This document shows, one piece after another, positions 1 through 11,811 of a DNA stretch of 64,000 bases (within the stretch, counting starts at the first letter, position 1; each line of letters opens with the position of its first letter). This stretch comes from Budorcas taxicolor (taxonomy: Eukaryota > Chordata > Mammalia > Artiodactyla > Bovidae). The notes beneath the pieces are model-generated. The model was given only the letters and a program-made list of their open reading frames with translations, was not told where the DNA came from and made no database searches. The stretch is from positions 69,500,001 through 69,564,000 of the forward strand of contig NC_068926.1 in assembly GCF_023091745.1 (NCBI RefSeq), in the 5' to 3' direction. The translations under genes were made by a program, and so were the position numbers.

Positions 1-783
1 AGGCTGGGGCGAGTGGCAGGGGAAGGCTCTGCTGCCTGGGTCAGTTTGCATTTGTGAGCTGAGTGGTGGGTGTATGGGTGTTATCTTTTTTTTTTTTTTG
101 TAGACCTTTCTGGGCTTCATAATGAAATTGTCTAAATAAAACAAGGAAAAGAAGACCCTTTTCTAGTGCTCTGTACCCCCAGGCCTGGGCCAGGGGTGTC
201 TACAGAGAGGGCCCTGGGGCCTGAGTCTCTCATCGTTCTGAAGCCTCAGCCAGCCTGCCTGGCCCCCCTGCCACCCTTCCCAGCTGTCCAGTGAGCGGCT
301 GAGCTCCTTGTGTCTCCGCACTGGCTCCCGTTCCCATGGGGTCTGTAGGGGACCAGGTGGAGAAACTGAGGCTCAGGGTGAGGAAGGAGAGGACTCAGAT
401 CATACAGGCCTCTGCCCACATCTCTGCCTCTTCTCCAGCTGCTCGCAGGCTGGGTCAGCCAGGTTAAATCTGAATGGCAGGTGAACAACAAATTTTTTCA
501 GTTATCTGTGTGTCCCAAATAATGCCTAGCATATACTTATACTAAAAATTATTCAGTATTTCTCTGAATATCAGATTTAACTAGATGTCCGGTGGCCGGA
601 TGAGTGCTCCAGCTCTCAGCAGGGAACCGCTGGACTGTGTCTACAGGGGGCACCTGTGCGCCTTGAGACCAGTCTGTGGCCTCAGGCTGAGCAGCAGGCA
701 GCCCAGGAGCTGGAGCAGTCCATTCACCCTGAAATTCTCCCTCGGTCACAGCCTTTCCAGCAGCAGCCTGGTCTTACTTTTCA
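1..783. other. Non-coding, no gene recognised
   Basis: It contains a T-run at 86-99 and an AATAAA at 135-140 with no convincing upstream exon. There is no SINE before 784. By synteny this may be GAL3ST1 intron or 5' region. Confidence 0.5.
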
Positions 784-1004
784 GTCCCTGGTGGCTCAAG
801 ACAGTAAAGCGTCTGCCTGAAATGCAGGAGACCCGGGTTCCATCCCTGGTTGGAAAGATCTCCTGGAGAAGGAAACGGCAACCCACTCCAGTACCCTTGC
901 CTGGAAAATCCCATGGACGAAGGAGCCTGGTAGGCTACAGTCCACGGGGTCGCAAAGAGTCGGACACGACTGAGCGACTTCACTTCACTTTTCACTTTCC
1001 TGGT
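784..1004 (+). repeat. Bov-tA SINE
   Basis: It has a tRNA-Glu-like head (CCTGGTGGCTCA...) with a B-box-like GGGTTCCATCCC, then the Bov-A body ending in GTCGCAAAGAGTCGGACACG and a TTCACTT tail. Confidence 0.9.
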
Positions 1005-1654
1005 TTTTCGTTTGGGGGCTAGGTTTTAGGTCTGACCGTGGCGACCCCGTCAGCAGGGGGCTGAGGCCTGAGCTGAAATGGGGGCTGTTCAGGCCGAGCT
1101 GTGGGGGTCCAGGACAGAGCTGGGACTCAGGGGATCTTTGCATGGCCCCTTAGCTGCAAAGCCAAGGTCTCAAACTTTCCATTCCGTGCTGCGCTGGGCC
1201 CCGGGCGCTGGAGGCCGTGAGAGGTCATCCATGCCGCCCGCAATCACACACACGGCACGTCACCACTGACCCTGGGGCCAGAGACCGGCCAGCCAGCCTG
1301 GAGGAGAACCCCTGGGACAGTGACCGGAGGCACCCACAAACCTTTCCCAGAGAAGGGGCATTCCAGGCCTACCTGACCAGTCCCTGAGTCCCCCGCTGAT
1401 CATCTAGAAAGTGCTCTCACAAGAAAGGACACGAAGAAGCAATTTGCAGAGGAAAAAACTCACCGGAGGGAGCCTGGCTTCCCTGGTGACAGGACATATC
1501 TCTGTCCACTCTTAGGCGGGCAAGGTGGACAGGGTCGGGAGGGAAGGAAAGTGTTTCCAGAAGGTTTTCCTTTTGAAGGAAGACTGTAGAAACCCTCCCA
1601 GTTCTAACTCTTCTTCAGAAAGACTTGGGGAAAGTCACCCAAGTAAGGGCGTTC
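1005..1654. other. Non-coding unique sequence
   Basis: I see neither a gene nor a recognisable repeat here. Short open frames lack splice-site or codon support. Confidence 0.5.
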
Positions 1655-2060
1655 ACAGCAGTTTGGTCAGAAAAAAAAGAAACCACGTCAGTGTCCATCA
1701 GCAGGGAATTCACTGCCCAGACCAAGGCCCATTCCCAGACGGAGGCATCTGCACCCGCTTTAACAGAAAAAAAAAAGAAAAGGTAGAGCTGAATGGACTG
1801 GCTCAAAAACACGCCGTGACCTACTAACATGAAAAAGGAAAGTTCTGGGACAGCATGCCACCAAATCCATATAGGTGATGGTAAATACACGCAGACCCAG
1901 AAAGAAACCCCTGGAGGGGCGTGTTCTAGGTTGTAATAGTGGTATCTGCATAGCTAGGGAAGGGGTATATGAGCAAATACTCTTCTATATTTTGCATTTC
2001 TGTTAGGGTTGGATTTCTTTATTAAAGAGAATATATTACTTCTTAATCAGAAAAAGGCAA
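1655..2060 (+). repeat. Decayed L1 3'-region fragment
   Basis: Phrases such as GTGTCCATCAGCAGGGAATT, followed by CATGAAAAAGGAAAG and a T/A-rich end, resemble old mammalian L1 3' sequence. Heavily diverged. Confidence 0.4.
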
Positions 2061-2164
2061 TAACATGTATTTACTATATTTAAAGGATAGATAAAGCTTG
2101 CAAGGTGGGGAAAGTCAGCTTGCAATGGTCTGGTCACAGAGAGGCCTCAGGAGAGGGAGGTGCT

Positions 2165-2300
2165 GACCCGGAAGCCCCAGGCCCAGGTTTCAGTCACAGG
2201 AACCCTTTGGAGCCTCAGTTTCTCATCTGTAAAATGGGGAGGCTGGTAGCGCTAGCTCTGTCCCTGCCCTACCCCACAAAGATGAAGCAGGCAAAGTGAC
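2165..2300 (+). repeat. MIR SINE fragment
   Basis: It contains the MIR core CTCAGTTTCTCATCTGTAAA followed by ATGGGG. Confidence 0.6.
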
Positions 2301-2899
2301 TGGCACATTTACGGCTCAAAGAGAGTGGGAACCTGCTCAAAGTCCTCTTCTTGTCATCCTCGGGATGGGTCCCCCTTGCCAACCAAGCGCAAATCTGCCC
2401 CCCACCTCAAGCGCCCCCACCGGCCTCCTGTTCCTTGGGGTCCCACAGGGCAGTCCTGGGCTGGGCCAGAACCTCAGACTCGAGCCCAAGCCCTGAGTGG
2501 GGCCCTGGGCCTCGGTTTCTGACTTTAAAATGTAGAGGGGTTCGGATTGCTGCCCTCTAACTTACTCCCCCCAGGGCCCACCCCTGTCTCAGGAGCCCAC
2601 TCACCAGGGCAGCTTCCAGAACTCAGGGAGGCTGCGGCTGAGGCTCTGGGCGAGGTCAGGCAGCAGGGGGCAGACCAGCCTCCCAGGACCACCAATCAGG
2701 CTCTGCCTGGCCCCGCCCAGGCCCGCCCCCTGACCCCCGTCAGGGCTGTCCCTCATTCAGTCCTTCATTTCCCACTCCGGCTTCCTCAAAACCAGCCGGC
2801 CCTGCCCTGCCAGGGGCTGGGCCCTGGGCCCTTGCCACGCTCTGGTGTCACTTCTGAGCCCCTCTAGGAGCCAGACCCTGGGACGGGGGCTTCTCCAGA

Positions 2900-3045
2900 G
2901 CATCTTACTGACTCCACCCAGCTATCCTCAGAAACAGACCCCACTGTCACCCCTATTTTGCATACTGGGAAACTGAGGCTCTGGGTCGCAAAGCACGGGG
3001 CAGAACTGGGATTCGAGCTGTTGGCTTGCAATGTGCGTCTTCCCG
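2900..3045 (-). repeat. MIR SINE fragment
   Basis: Reverse-complement MIR: GGGAAACTGAGGCTCTGGGT and then GAACTGGGATTCGAGC. Confidence 0.6.
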
Positions 3046-3180
3046 GATGTCCCTGGCTGTTGCTGCCCAGTGTGCCGCAGGCCCAGCCCCAGCCCCAGAG
3101 GAAAGGGTGTGTACAGCGGGACCTCACAGAAGGCCGAGGCTTGCAGGCAGCTGACAGTCCCAGGTCTGAGGCCATGAGGT

Positions 3181-3390
3181 GGTGGTGGTGGCTTAGTCGC
3201 TCAGTCGTGTCCAGCTCTTTGCGACCCCATGGAATGTAGCCTGCCAGGCTCCTCTGTCCGTGGCACTTTCCAGGCAGGAATACTGGAGTGGGTTGCCATT
3301 TCCTCCTCCAGGGCATTTCACCCCCCAGGGATCGAACCCGTGTCTCCTGGCAGGCAGATTCTTTACCGCTGAACCATCAGGGAAGCCTAA
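3181..3390 (-). repeat. Bov-tA SINE
   Basis: Inverted Bov-tA: TCGCTCAGTCGTGTCC at the left and GAACCATCAGGGAAGCCT (the tRNA head) at the right. Confidence 0.92.
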
Positions 3391-3429
3391 GGCCTTGGGG
3401 TACCGAGGACAATCGCAACACAGCCCAAG

Positions 3430-3550
3430 CCTCCCAGCCTCCACCTTGGAAACTGGTGCCTCCAGAAGGCTGAGGCTCAGAGAGGGCAGAGCCCCCATCA
3501 AGTCGCACAGCACAGCAGCAGCAAAGACAGGGCTAGAGCCTGAGTCTCCC
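3430..3550 (-). repeat. MIR-like fragment
   Basis: GGCTGAGGCTCAGAGAGGGC and then AGTCGCACAGC resemble the inverted MIR core. Confidence 0.45.
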
Positions 3551-4314
3551 TTCTCTGCTATGGTGGGACAGTCCCAGGCACTCAGGGGGACCATCCCCTC
3601 CCCACCCCACCCCTCTATTCTTGTCCTCCTGGGTTACCCCAGCCAGATCGCCCTCCACGTGTGCCGACGGCTGGCTCCCGGCCAGACCCAGCAGTCCTCC
3701 TGTTCAGCTGGGCCAGCAGACTCCAGAGAAAGAAGAGGAAACGGGGCTCATCCTCCGCAGCGTCCACACAGGGACCCCAAGCCCAGGATAGTGAGCCTTC
3801 CAGCCTAGGGCGTCACCACCAGGCAGGCCTCGGTCCCAGGGCATCTGCTCCCCCAGGGGCCGTGCGCAGGGCAGAGGAAGACACACTCACCTGGGGCCAG
3901 GTCTGGCTGCCCCTTCCCTCTCCCTGCCTGAGCCACGTCAGCCTGAGCCAGGCTGCCTCTGCGGTCACTGGGAAACGGAACGCTCCAATGACACCCAGGA
4001 GTGTGCTGGCTGGCTCCCTCTTGTTCAGCCGTGAATATTCATGAGTTCCCTCCCTGGGGAGAGCAGGTGGTGTCCTATACACTGCGGGTGCTGCCCTAGC
4101 CCTCTGCCCCCTGGGTGGTCCCCCCCCTACCCTCTCTGGACCTCAGCAGCTGGGCAGCTCCTCCATCCAAGGGCTCAGCAAGGTCCCCGGCGTCCTTGGC
4201 CCAAGGACACAGGCAGCCGCAGAGCCCTGCAGAGAGCCTGGGACTGGCTTAAAGGCCATGGGAGGGACACGAGGGCAGGTGAGCGGGGAAGCTAATTGCT
4301 TCTCCAATCACATC
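3551..4314. other. Non-coding, no repeat or gene recognised
   Basis: GC-rich unique DNA. Open frames on both strands overlap without splice or codon support. Confidence 0.5.
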
Positions 4315-4480
4315 TCATGTTAAGTCTCAAAGCTGCCCTCTGAGTCAGGTACAACCGTTAGCCACTCCCCAGGTCAAGATACCCAGGCTCGGAGAGGTGA
4401 ATTCACCTGTCCAAGGTCACACAATTAGCCATGAGCAGACAGAACCAGAGTCAAAACACGGACTTTCCAAACTCTAGGGC
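4315..4480 (-). repeat. MIR SINE
   Basis: A clear inverted MIR: CTCGGAGAGGTGAATTC, CCAAGGTCACACAATTAGCC and AACCAGAGTC. Confidence 0.7.
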
Positions 4481-5234
4481 TTAAAGATGCCCAAGGCACG
4501 ACCTGAGACCAAGGTTGGCCTAAAAGCTGGGAGAGCCCAGAGTGCCAGGACCTCAACCTGGACGGTCCCCTGGAGGCAAAGTACCTGAGCAGGACTAGGA
4601 GGACGAGTCTGATGAGACTTCACCTCTCTGAGCTCCAGGTTCTTCATCAAAAAGGTACAGAAATGCTGCCTCTCCTGCCTCCACCCTGGGTGAGGTGGTG
4701 CCACAGGACACCCCTGGATCAGCCTCCAGGGATCTGGGCTGATCAGAGATGCGGATCCTTCCCAAAGTCTCTGTAGGAATAGGTGGGTCTAGGAGCCCTC
4801 AGGCTCAGCCCAGGCACTGGAATCTCTCATCCTTGCTCAGCGTTGCTCATGGACAGAGGGTGCCCAGAAAAGCCTCCCCCCATATCCCACCAAATCCTTC
4901 CTTCAACACTGATGCCCAGAGTCCCCACCATGGCCCATGCATGGGGCTCTAGGGACCCAAGTATTGCCATCAATTGATAATAATCACTACTGTGACAGTC
5001 AGTGATGCCACAGCGAGCACTTTCATAAACCGAGCAGCTGCCAGTGCCTCCGAAGGAGCAGCAGGCGTCTGACCCTGTGTGCTCAGCGTTCTTTCCCCCA
5101 GAGCCCCGCCCAGCATCCACGGAACACAGGGGAAGCCCAGAGTCCTCCTCTCCCTGGGGGCTGAGCCCAGTCCAGGGCTGGCATCAAACAGCAGACACGG
5201 AGGTTTATGAGCGTGGACTCTGGACCAGAGTCTC
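4481..5234. other. Non-coding, no repeat or gene recognised
   Basis: I see no tRNA-derived head, A-tail or coding exon here. Confidence 0.5.
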
Positions 5235-5375
5235 ATCCTGTGCTCGGGACTCGCCATGCATCATGCACCCTCGTAACCCTTGCAGGGAGCCCTCTTTATC
5301 CCCCACTGTACGGTAGACGAGAAAGCTGAGGCGCAAGGAGAGGAAGTGACAAGCCCAGAGCCGGGAGGTAGCGGG
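5235..5375 (-). repeat. MIR fragment
   Basis: GTAGACGAGAAAGCTGAGGC followed by GGAAGTGACAAGCCC resembles an inverted MIR. Confidence 0.55.
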
Positions 5376-5539
5376 GGGAGGTAAGATCCTGGTCCCGGTG
5401 GGGGTGGAGCGCAAGCTTTAGAGCAAGAAGTGAAAGTGTGAGAGGAGTGGGAATCTAGTAAGAAGAGATATGTAAATATTTTATTTACACACATATGTAC
5501 CAGTAACAGAGTTTCGGAGAAATTAAAGCACTGCAAGTC

Positions 5540-5700
5540 TGGGAACTTCCCTGGTGGTCCAGCGGCAAAGAGGTTACACTCCCGGTGCAGAGGTCCCAGT
5601 TCAGCCCCTGGTCAGGGAACTAGATCCCTCATGGTGTCACCGAAGACCCCACATGCCACAGTTAAGACCTGATGCAGCCAAGTAAACTTGTTTTTTAACC
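5540..5700 (+). repeat. CHR-2-type tRNA-derived SINE
   Basis: Starts GGGAACTTCCCTGGTGGTCC and continues CCCTGGTCAGGGAACTAGAT, with CACATGCCAC near the end. This is a cetartiodactyl CHR family member. Confidence 0.85.
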
Positions 5701-6420
5701 TGAAATTTTCATATTTCTAAATATTGTTCTTGTCATAGTGGATTGAGGCCAAGCATAAGGGAAAATCTTTGCTTCTGCTCTTAATATTTCTACTTGGAAT
5801 TTGATCACTTCATTTTCTCTTTGACAACAACACTGCTCTAGTAGCCAATGTATACAGTGCGTTGTATAATTTGATTCAACTAATTTTCATACTGTTCTTT
5901 ATTGGCCGGCCTTTAGCTGGCGTTCGAGGGCCACAAGCACTTACCATACAAAAACTTCATTTTAGAATGGCGAATGATCACCCAATAAGAGTTTTGTTAG
6001 GAAAATTATTTGAAGAATGATAGAAGATGCCTAAGGAACCTTCTGATCCAGTGACGCTCAAAGGAACGGACTATAAAATAAATTGGGAAAGACAGAGGGA
6101 AATTTCAGTGTAGTATAACCTAGACTTCCACTTTTTTATTATATATTCATTTATATCCAGAAAAACAAAGACAAAATTCTAAAGATGCAAATGCATGCTA
6201 ATACTCTAACCCTCTTGTCAACACCAGTTCATTTTGCATGCAATTTTGGTTCCAGAAATGTACATTTTCCTCTCCCATAAAATTAGTCTGGAGGCTGGAC
6301 ATGAAAACAAGTTACTAGTAGCCAGTTTTTCAGTTATGATAAGTGACCCATAACTTAAAACTCACCACAGTAGAGACATAGCAGCTTCCCGTATGCTAGC
6401 AGTTTTGTTAAGGCTTCGTC
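5701..6420. other. AT-rich unclassified block
   Basis: About 700 bp that is clearly AT-richer than its flanks, with an octamer-like ATGCAAAT near 6186. No SINE/LINE signature that I can name and no coding exon. Confidence 0.45.
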
Positions 6421-6436
6421 AAATGTGAATGGTACG

Positions 6437-6652
6437 TGTGCACGTGTTTAGTCACGCAGTTGTGTCCGACTCTGCGACCCTTCAGACTGTAGCCTTCCAG
6501 GCTCTTCTGTCCATGGGACTTTTCAGGCAAGAATACTGGAGTAGGTTGCCATTTCCTTCTCCAGCGGATCTTCCCGACCCAACGATCAAACCCACATCTT
6601 CTGTTTCTGCTGCATTGCAGGCGGATTCTTCACCCACTGAGCCATGGTATAG
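6437..6652 (-). repeat. Bov-tA SINE (duplication copy 1)
   Basis: Inverted Bov-tA from TAGTCACGCAGTTGTGTCCG to CACCCACTGAGCCATGG. Confidence 0.88.
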
Positions 6653-6939
6653 GATATCGAAAAACCAATGAGCGCCGATTCAAAGCAGATTCCTCTTTTA
6701 ATTACAACACGATGACAGGTCAAGAGAGTTTAACATCTGAGACAAGGGGAAGTCAATAAAACAATAGCATCTTGATGTAGTAACTAAGAAATACGACTCC
6801 ATGGCTTCATGGATATCTCAAGCACTTTGGATCTTTTTATTGCTTTTATCAAAATCTACAATACAGAACACTACTCTGAGTGGTGGTATATTTGATAAGC
6901 AGCTAGCATATTAAAAAGCAGATATACTAGATATGCTAG

Positions 6940-7455
6940 ATAAGCAGATATGCTAGACGGCATATTAAAAAGCAGAGACATTACTTTGCCAACAAAGGTC
7001 CCTCTAGTCAAGGCTATGGTTTTTCCATTGGTCATGTATGGACGTGAGAGTTGGACTGTGAAGAAAGCTGAGGACCAAAGAATTGATGCTTTGAACTGTG
7101 GTGTTGGAGAAGACTTTTGAGTCCCTTGGACTGCAAGGAGATCCAACCAGTCCATCCTAAAGGAGATCAGTCCTGGGTGTTCATTGGAAGGACTGATGCT
7201 GAAGCTGAAACTCCAATATTTTGGCCACCTCATTCAAAGGGTTGACTCATTGGAAAAGACCCTGATGCTGGGAGGGATTGGGGGCAGGAGGAGAAGGGGA
7301 TGACAGAGGATGAGATGACTGGATGGCATCACTGACTTGATGGACATGAGTATGGGTGAACTCCGGGAGATGGTGATGGACAGGGAGGCCTGGCGTGCTG
7401 CCGTTCATGGGGTCGCAAAGAGTCGGACATGACTGAGCAACCGAACTGAATTTAA
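6940..7455 (+). repeat. BovB-derived 3' fragment (copy 1)
   Basis: CATATTAAAAAGCAGAGACA through GGTCGCAAAGAGTCGGACAT. Both copies share the same small deletion after GAGAAGACTTTTGAG. Confidence 0.88.
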
Positions 7456-7480
7456 CTGAACTGAAAATGTGAATGGTATG

Positions 7481-7696
7481 CGTGCACGTGTTTAGTCACG
7501 CAGTCGTGTCCGACTCTGCGACCCTTCAGACTGTAGCCTTCCAGGCTCTTCTGTCCATGGGACTTTTCAGGCAAGAATACTGGAGTAGGTTGCCATTTCC
7601 TTCTCCAGCGGATCTTCCCGACCCAACGATCAAACCCACATCTTCTGTTTCTGCTGCATTGCAGGCGGATTCTTCACCCACTGAGCCATGGTATAG
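7481..7696 (-). repeat. Bov-tA SINE (duplication copy 2)
   Basis: Near-identical to the element at 6437-6652, 1,044 bp away. Confidence 0.88.
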
Positions 7697-7983
7697 GATA
7701 TCGAAAAACCAATGAGCGCCGATTCAAAGCAGATTCCTCTTTTAATTACAACACGATGACAGGTCAAGAGAGTTTAACATCTGAGACAAGGGGAAGTCAA
7801 TAAAACAATAGCATCTTGATGTAGTAACTAAGAAATACGACTCCATGGCTTCATGGATATCTCAAGCACTTTGGATCTTTTTATTGCTTTTATCAAAATC
7901 TACAATACAGAACACTACTCTGAGTGGTGGTATATTTGATAAGCAGCTAGCATATTAAAAAGCAGATATACTAGATACGCTAA

Positions 7984-8495
7984 ATAAGCAGATATGCTAG
8001 ACGGCATATTAAAAAGCAGAGACATTACTTTGCCAACAAAGGTCCCTCTAGTCAAGGCTATGGTTTTTCCATTGGTCATGTATGGACGTGAGAGTTGGAC
8101 TGTGAAGAAAGCTGAGGACCAAAGAATTGATGCTTTGAACTGTGGTGTTGGAGAAGACTTTTGAGTCCCTTGGACTGCAAGGAGATCCAACCAGTCCATC
8201 CTAAAGGAGATCAGTCCTGGGTGTTCATTGGAAGGACCGATGCTGAAGCTGAAACTCCGAAATTTTGGCCACCTCATGCAAAGGGTTGACTCATTGGAAA
8301 AGACCCTGATGCTGGGAGGGATTGGGGGCAGGAGGAGAAGGGGATGACAGAGGATGAGATGGCTGGATGGCCTCACTGACTCGATGGATATGAGTTTGGG
8401 TGAACTCCGGGAGTTGGTGATGGACAGGGAGGCCTGGCGTGCTGCCGTTCATGGGGTCACAAAGAGTCAGACATGACTGAGCGACTTAACTGAAT
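7984..8495 (+). repeat. BovB-derived 3' fragment (copy 2)
   Basis: Second copy of the BovB 3' piece. It carries most of the mismatches to copy 1. Confidence 0.88.
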
Positions 8496-8584
8496 TGGTA
8501 AGCAGTTTGGGGAAGTATGAAGAAAAGACATGAATAAAAGCATTTTCTAAAGTGAGATGTTTGGGATTAGAAGATGTGAGCTAT

Positions 8585-8762
8585 TATATATACAATGGAT
8601 GAATATCAAGGTCCTGCTATAAACCATAATGGAAAAATATATATATATAATGGAAAAAGAATATATATATGTGTGTGTGTATAACTGAATCACCTTACTG
8701 TACACCAGGAACTAACACAACATTGTAAATCAACTATACTTCAATAAAATAAATTTAAAAAA
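8585..8762 (+). repeat. L1 3' end (ruminant type)
   Basis: Runs from ATATCAAGGTCCTGCTATAA through CTGTACACCAGGAACTAAC to CTTCAATAAAATAAATTTAA, the usual artiodactyl L1 tail. Confidence 0.8.
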
Positions 8763-8889
8763 GAAGAGCTGCATGGAGCCAAGCCTTCCAGAGTGCAGTG
8801 TTGATCTCAGGAGCTGTGCCTGCAGCCTTGCCAGAGGGGTCTCTTCCCCAAGTGTCAGTGACACCGCCTCTCGTTGGTTCCGCCCCCAT

Positions 8890-9232
8890 GGGAAAGTTTT
8901 CTTTTTTGTATGGTTTTGTTTGTTTCCTTTCGGCCGTGCTGGGTCTTTGTGGCTGCATGGGCCTTTCTCTAGCTGCAGCGAGCCAGGGCTGCTCTCTAGC
9001 TGTGGTCCACAGGCTTCTCTTTGAGGTGGAGCACAGGCTCCAGGGCATGCGGGCTTCAGCAGTTGCAGCACGTGGGCTCAGTAGCTGCAGTTCCCAGACT
9101 CTAGAGCACAAGCTCAACAGCTGTGGCCCACGAGCTTAGCTGCTGCGTGGTATGTGGGATCCTTCCGGGCCAGGGATCGAACCCATGTCTCCTGCATTGG
9201 CAGGTGGATTCTCTGCCACTGGGCCAGCAGTA
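8890..9232 (-). repeat. CHR-1-type SINE
   Basis: Inverted long CHR element with repeated GGCTTCAGCAGTTGCAGCAC-like phrases, ending GCCAGGGATCGAACCCATG and GGCAGGTGGATTCT. Confidence 0.8.
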
Positions 9233-9796
9233 CAGGTGTTCTGCAGGTACTGACTGCGCACCTGTACAACGCCCGGCACTGGGGTGCAGGCCGCCCAGTG
9301 CACGGAGCCCAGGCTTTCAGGGCTGGGGGTGAGAGAGGAGCAGGCAGACAGCTGCGGGTGCCCTGATGGAGACACACAGGCAGAGCTTCCTGGTGCAGAG
9401 AACACACCGGATCCAGCCTGGAGGGGCGGGAGCGGGGGTGGCCAGGGAGAACTGGCGTAGGGGACTCTGTTGGCAGGAGCTGCGGCGCGCTTTACTATTT
9501 CCAAAGGCAGTTAATTCCCCTTCTCATTGGGTACGCGACTAAACTGCCTTAGCTCAGTGTTCTCATGTGACTAAATTCTGGCCAATGGAATAGGAGCAAA
9601 GTGACAGCTGGTGAGGTTAAGTGGCCCAGTCTCTCTGATCTCCTTTCCCACCTGCTAGGTGAGTGGGTCTGGAGATGGGCAAGGCCAGGAGGTGGGAGGA
9701 ACCTGGATCTCTGTGTTTCTGATCATCAAACATCTGATTAAACTCAGGAAAATGACAACAAAACTGCCATTGTGTTAATAAGCCTTTTAAAACTTG
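9233..9796. other. Non-coding, no gene recognised
   Basis: Unique DNA between two CHR elements, with no coding or repeat signature. Confidence 0.5.
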
Positions 9797-9990
9797 GGAC
9801 TTGGGACTCCCGTGGCAGGCCAGTGGTTAAGACTCTGCGCTCCCAACACTGGGGACCCAGGTTTGATTCCTGGTCAGGGAACTAGATCCCACAGGCTGCA
9901 ACTAAGACTTCACACGCAGCAACCAAAAACCCCCGCATGCCACAAGAAGATCAGAAATCCTGCAAGCAGTCGGTGCAGCCGAAACACAAA
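9797..9990 (+). repeat. CHR-2-type SINE
   Basis: GGGACTCCCGTGGCAGGCCA, then AGGTTTGATTCCTGGTCAGG and AACTAGATCCCACAGGCTGC. Confidence 0.82.
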
Positions 9991-11097
9991 GAAAACCAAC
10001 TTGAGGCTTATCTGTTTCAGCGGCTAGCATTAACTAATGCAGAATAAGCCGGGCAGAGAGAGAGGCCTGTGCAAGGGCCCAGGGCAGTTGAGAAGCTAGC
10101 AGGCGGCCAGCCTGGCTGGGAGAGTCCAGCACATGTGCCTGTCAGAGGCTGGGTGCGTGAGCAGGAAGACTAGCCGCACAGCCAGAACGGGGGCAGGCAG
10201 GACACGCGGGGCCTCGGGAAGCACGCTAAGGGGTTTGGCTGGGGTCCTGTGGGCAAGAGGAGCCCTGGGAGGGTCTTCAGCAGAGGAGCGAGGAGACGGG
10301 GCTCCCGTCAGGCTGCCGGATGAAGAATGAGCTGTAGGGGTGGGAAGGAGTGGGAGAAGCAGGCACACCTAGATGGTGGTGGTCAGGGCTGTGCAGGTGT
10401 GAAGGGACCTGGACCAGGAAGAAGTCGGGACGGACTGGACACCCCCCGTAGATCATGGCATGGACAGCATTTGGTGGGTGATGGGGTGTGGAGGAGGTGG
10501 GGGGAAGAATTCCTGCTGGGGGTGACTGGCTGGCTGGGGGCAGAGCTAGTCCCTGAGGAGGGGAGGCTAAGAGAGGGGCAGGTTTGGTACTGGGGTTAGG
10601 GGGACAAGGTCAGTTTCAGTTTAGGATACATTGAGTCTGGGGGATGTATAGGGTGCCTGTAGAATGTGCAAAGAGCAGGAGGAACCTCTGCTTCCAGTGC
10701 AAGAGAGAGATCTCGGGCGAGAGAGTATGGGGGCTATGGGCACAGAGGTGGGAACTGAGGCCAGAAGAGGAGATGGGGTCACCAGGGAAAACGTGAGGAA
10801 GGACAGGACCTCTGCACTGATGGGAACAGGGAGGGGAAGAGCCCCCTGTCCCCAAGGAGATAAAGGGCCTCCAAAGCCATTGTCTACAGAACATTTTGTA
10901 GAACCACTGATCTCTGAACCCATTCCTTTACCGATGGGCATCACCGTTTGTTCAGCGGGTACACATAGGAACAGGGATCTGGCAGAGGGAAGGTGTCCTA
11001 GAGCTAGCTGTTTCCTGTGGTCGGAAGGGACTCTCACAGGGACACGGGAGATTTTAAGAGGAGAGCAGAAAGACTCTCCCTACAGTGCTCGTACATA
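9991..11097. other. Non-coding, purine-rich, no gene recognised
   Basis: About 1.1 kb that is G/A-rich on the plus strand. An open frame at 10664-11305 runs into the adjacent SINE and shows no homology that I recognise. Confidence 0.5.
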
Positions 11098-11323
11098 CAG
11101 TGTATGTGTGCCAAGTCCCTCCAGTCATGTCCAACGCTGTGACCCCATGGACTGTAGCCCGTCAGGCGGCTCTGTCCATGGGATTCTCCAGGCAAGGACA
11201 CTGGCATGGGTTGCCATGTCCTCCTCCAGGGGATCTTCCCGACCCAGGGATCGAACCCCGGTCTCTTACGTCTCCTGCACAGGCAGGCGGATTCTTTACC
11301 AGTAGCGCCACCAGGGAAGCCCC
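11098..11323 (-). repeat. Bov-tA SINE
   Basis: Inverted Bov-tA from GTGTATGTGTGCCAAGTC to GCCACCAGGGAAGCCC. Confidence 0.9.
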
Positions 11324-11536
11324 ACTCAGGGTGTGTGTTTGGCAGCAAATACCATAGTTCTAAAAGTGCCCAGCCTCCGACCCCGCACTTCTACCTATGG
11401 GAATTTGTTCAAAGAGGACAAACAAGATCTGAGATGGAGCACAAAGACGGCCACTGCAGTGGTGTTTAGCGAAGGAGCGAAACAGAGACAACCTCAGTGT
11501 CCAACAGGAGGGGATGGTTGGAAATACCGTGTGATG

Positions 11537-11735
11537 GGGACTTCCAGCGGTTGAGAATCTGCCTTACAATACAGGGGATGCAGGTTTGATCCCTGGCTGG
11601 GGAACGAAGCCCAGGAGCAGGGAAACTGAGTGCACAGGCTCTGAGCCCCCGTGCTCTACACCCTGTGTGCCACGAGTCGAGAGGAGCCCACGCACTGTGG
11701 CCACAGCTAAGGCTCGCCACCACCTAAGTGAAGGA
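11537..11735 (+). repeat. CHR-2-like SINE
   Basis: GGGGACTTCCAGCGGTTGAG, then GCAGGTTTGATCCCTGGCTG and GGGAACGAAGC. Diverged. Confidence 0.65.
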
Positions 11736-11811
11736 CTGTTTTACAGAATATACTATGTGGCATGCATCCAGTGATCCCATATGTATTCATGAAAATGACG
11801 TCTGTAACATA

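Larger units (their letters stand above)
6421..8508 (+). repeat. Tandem duplication, 1,044-bp unit x2
   Basis: Copy 1 is about 6421-7464 and copy 2 about 7465-8508, offset exactly 1,044 bases. Each holds an inverted Bov-tA, about 250 bp of otherwise single-copy DNA and a BovB-derived 3' piece. By eye there are about 20 mismatches overall. Only about three fall before 6462 and none between 6462 and about 6933; most lie after 7193. Confidence 0.92.

Noticed and set aside
130..145. AATAAA near the left edge as the 3' end of a gene
   Set aside because: No upstream exon is visible and an isolated hexamer is common by chance.
784..860. tRNA-like A/B-box sequences at the heads of many SINEs considered as tRNA genes
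   Set aside because: Each is followed by the Bov-A or CHR body and lacks a foldable cloverleaf; they are SINE promoters, not tRNA genes.
10664..11305. 213-codon plus-strand frame
   Set aside because: The last third translates an inverted Bov-tA SINE and the rest has no recognisable homology.
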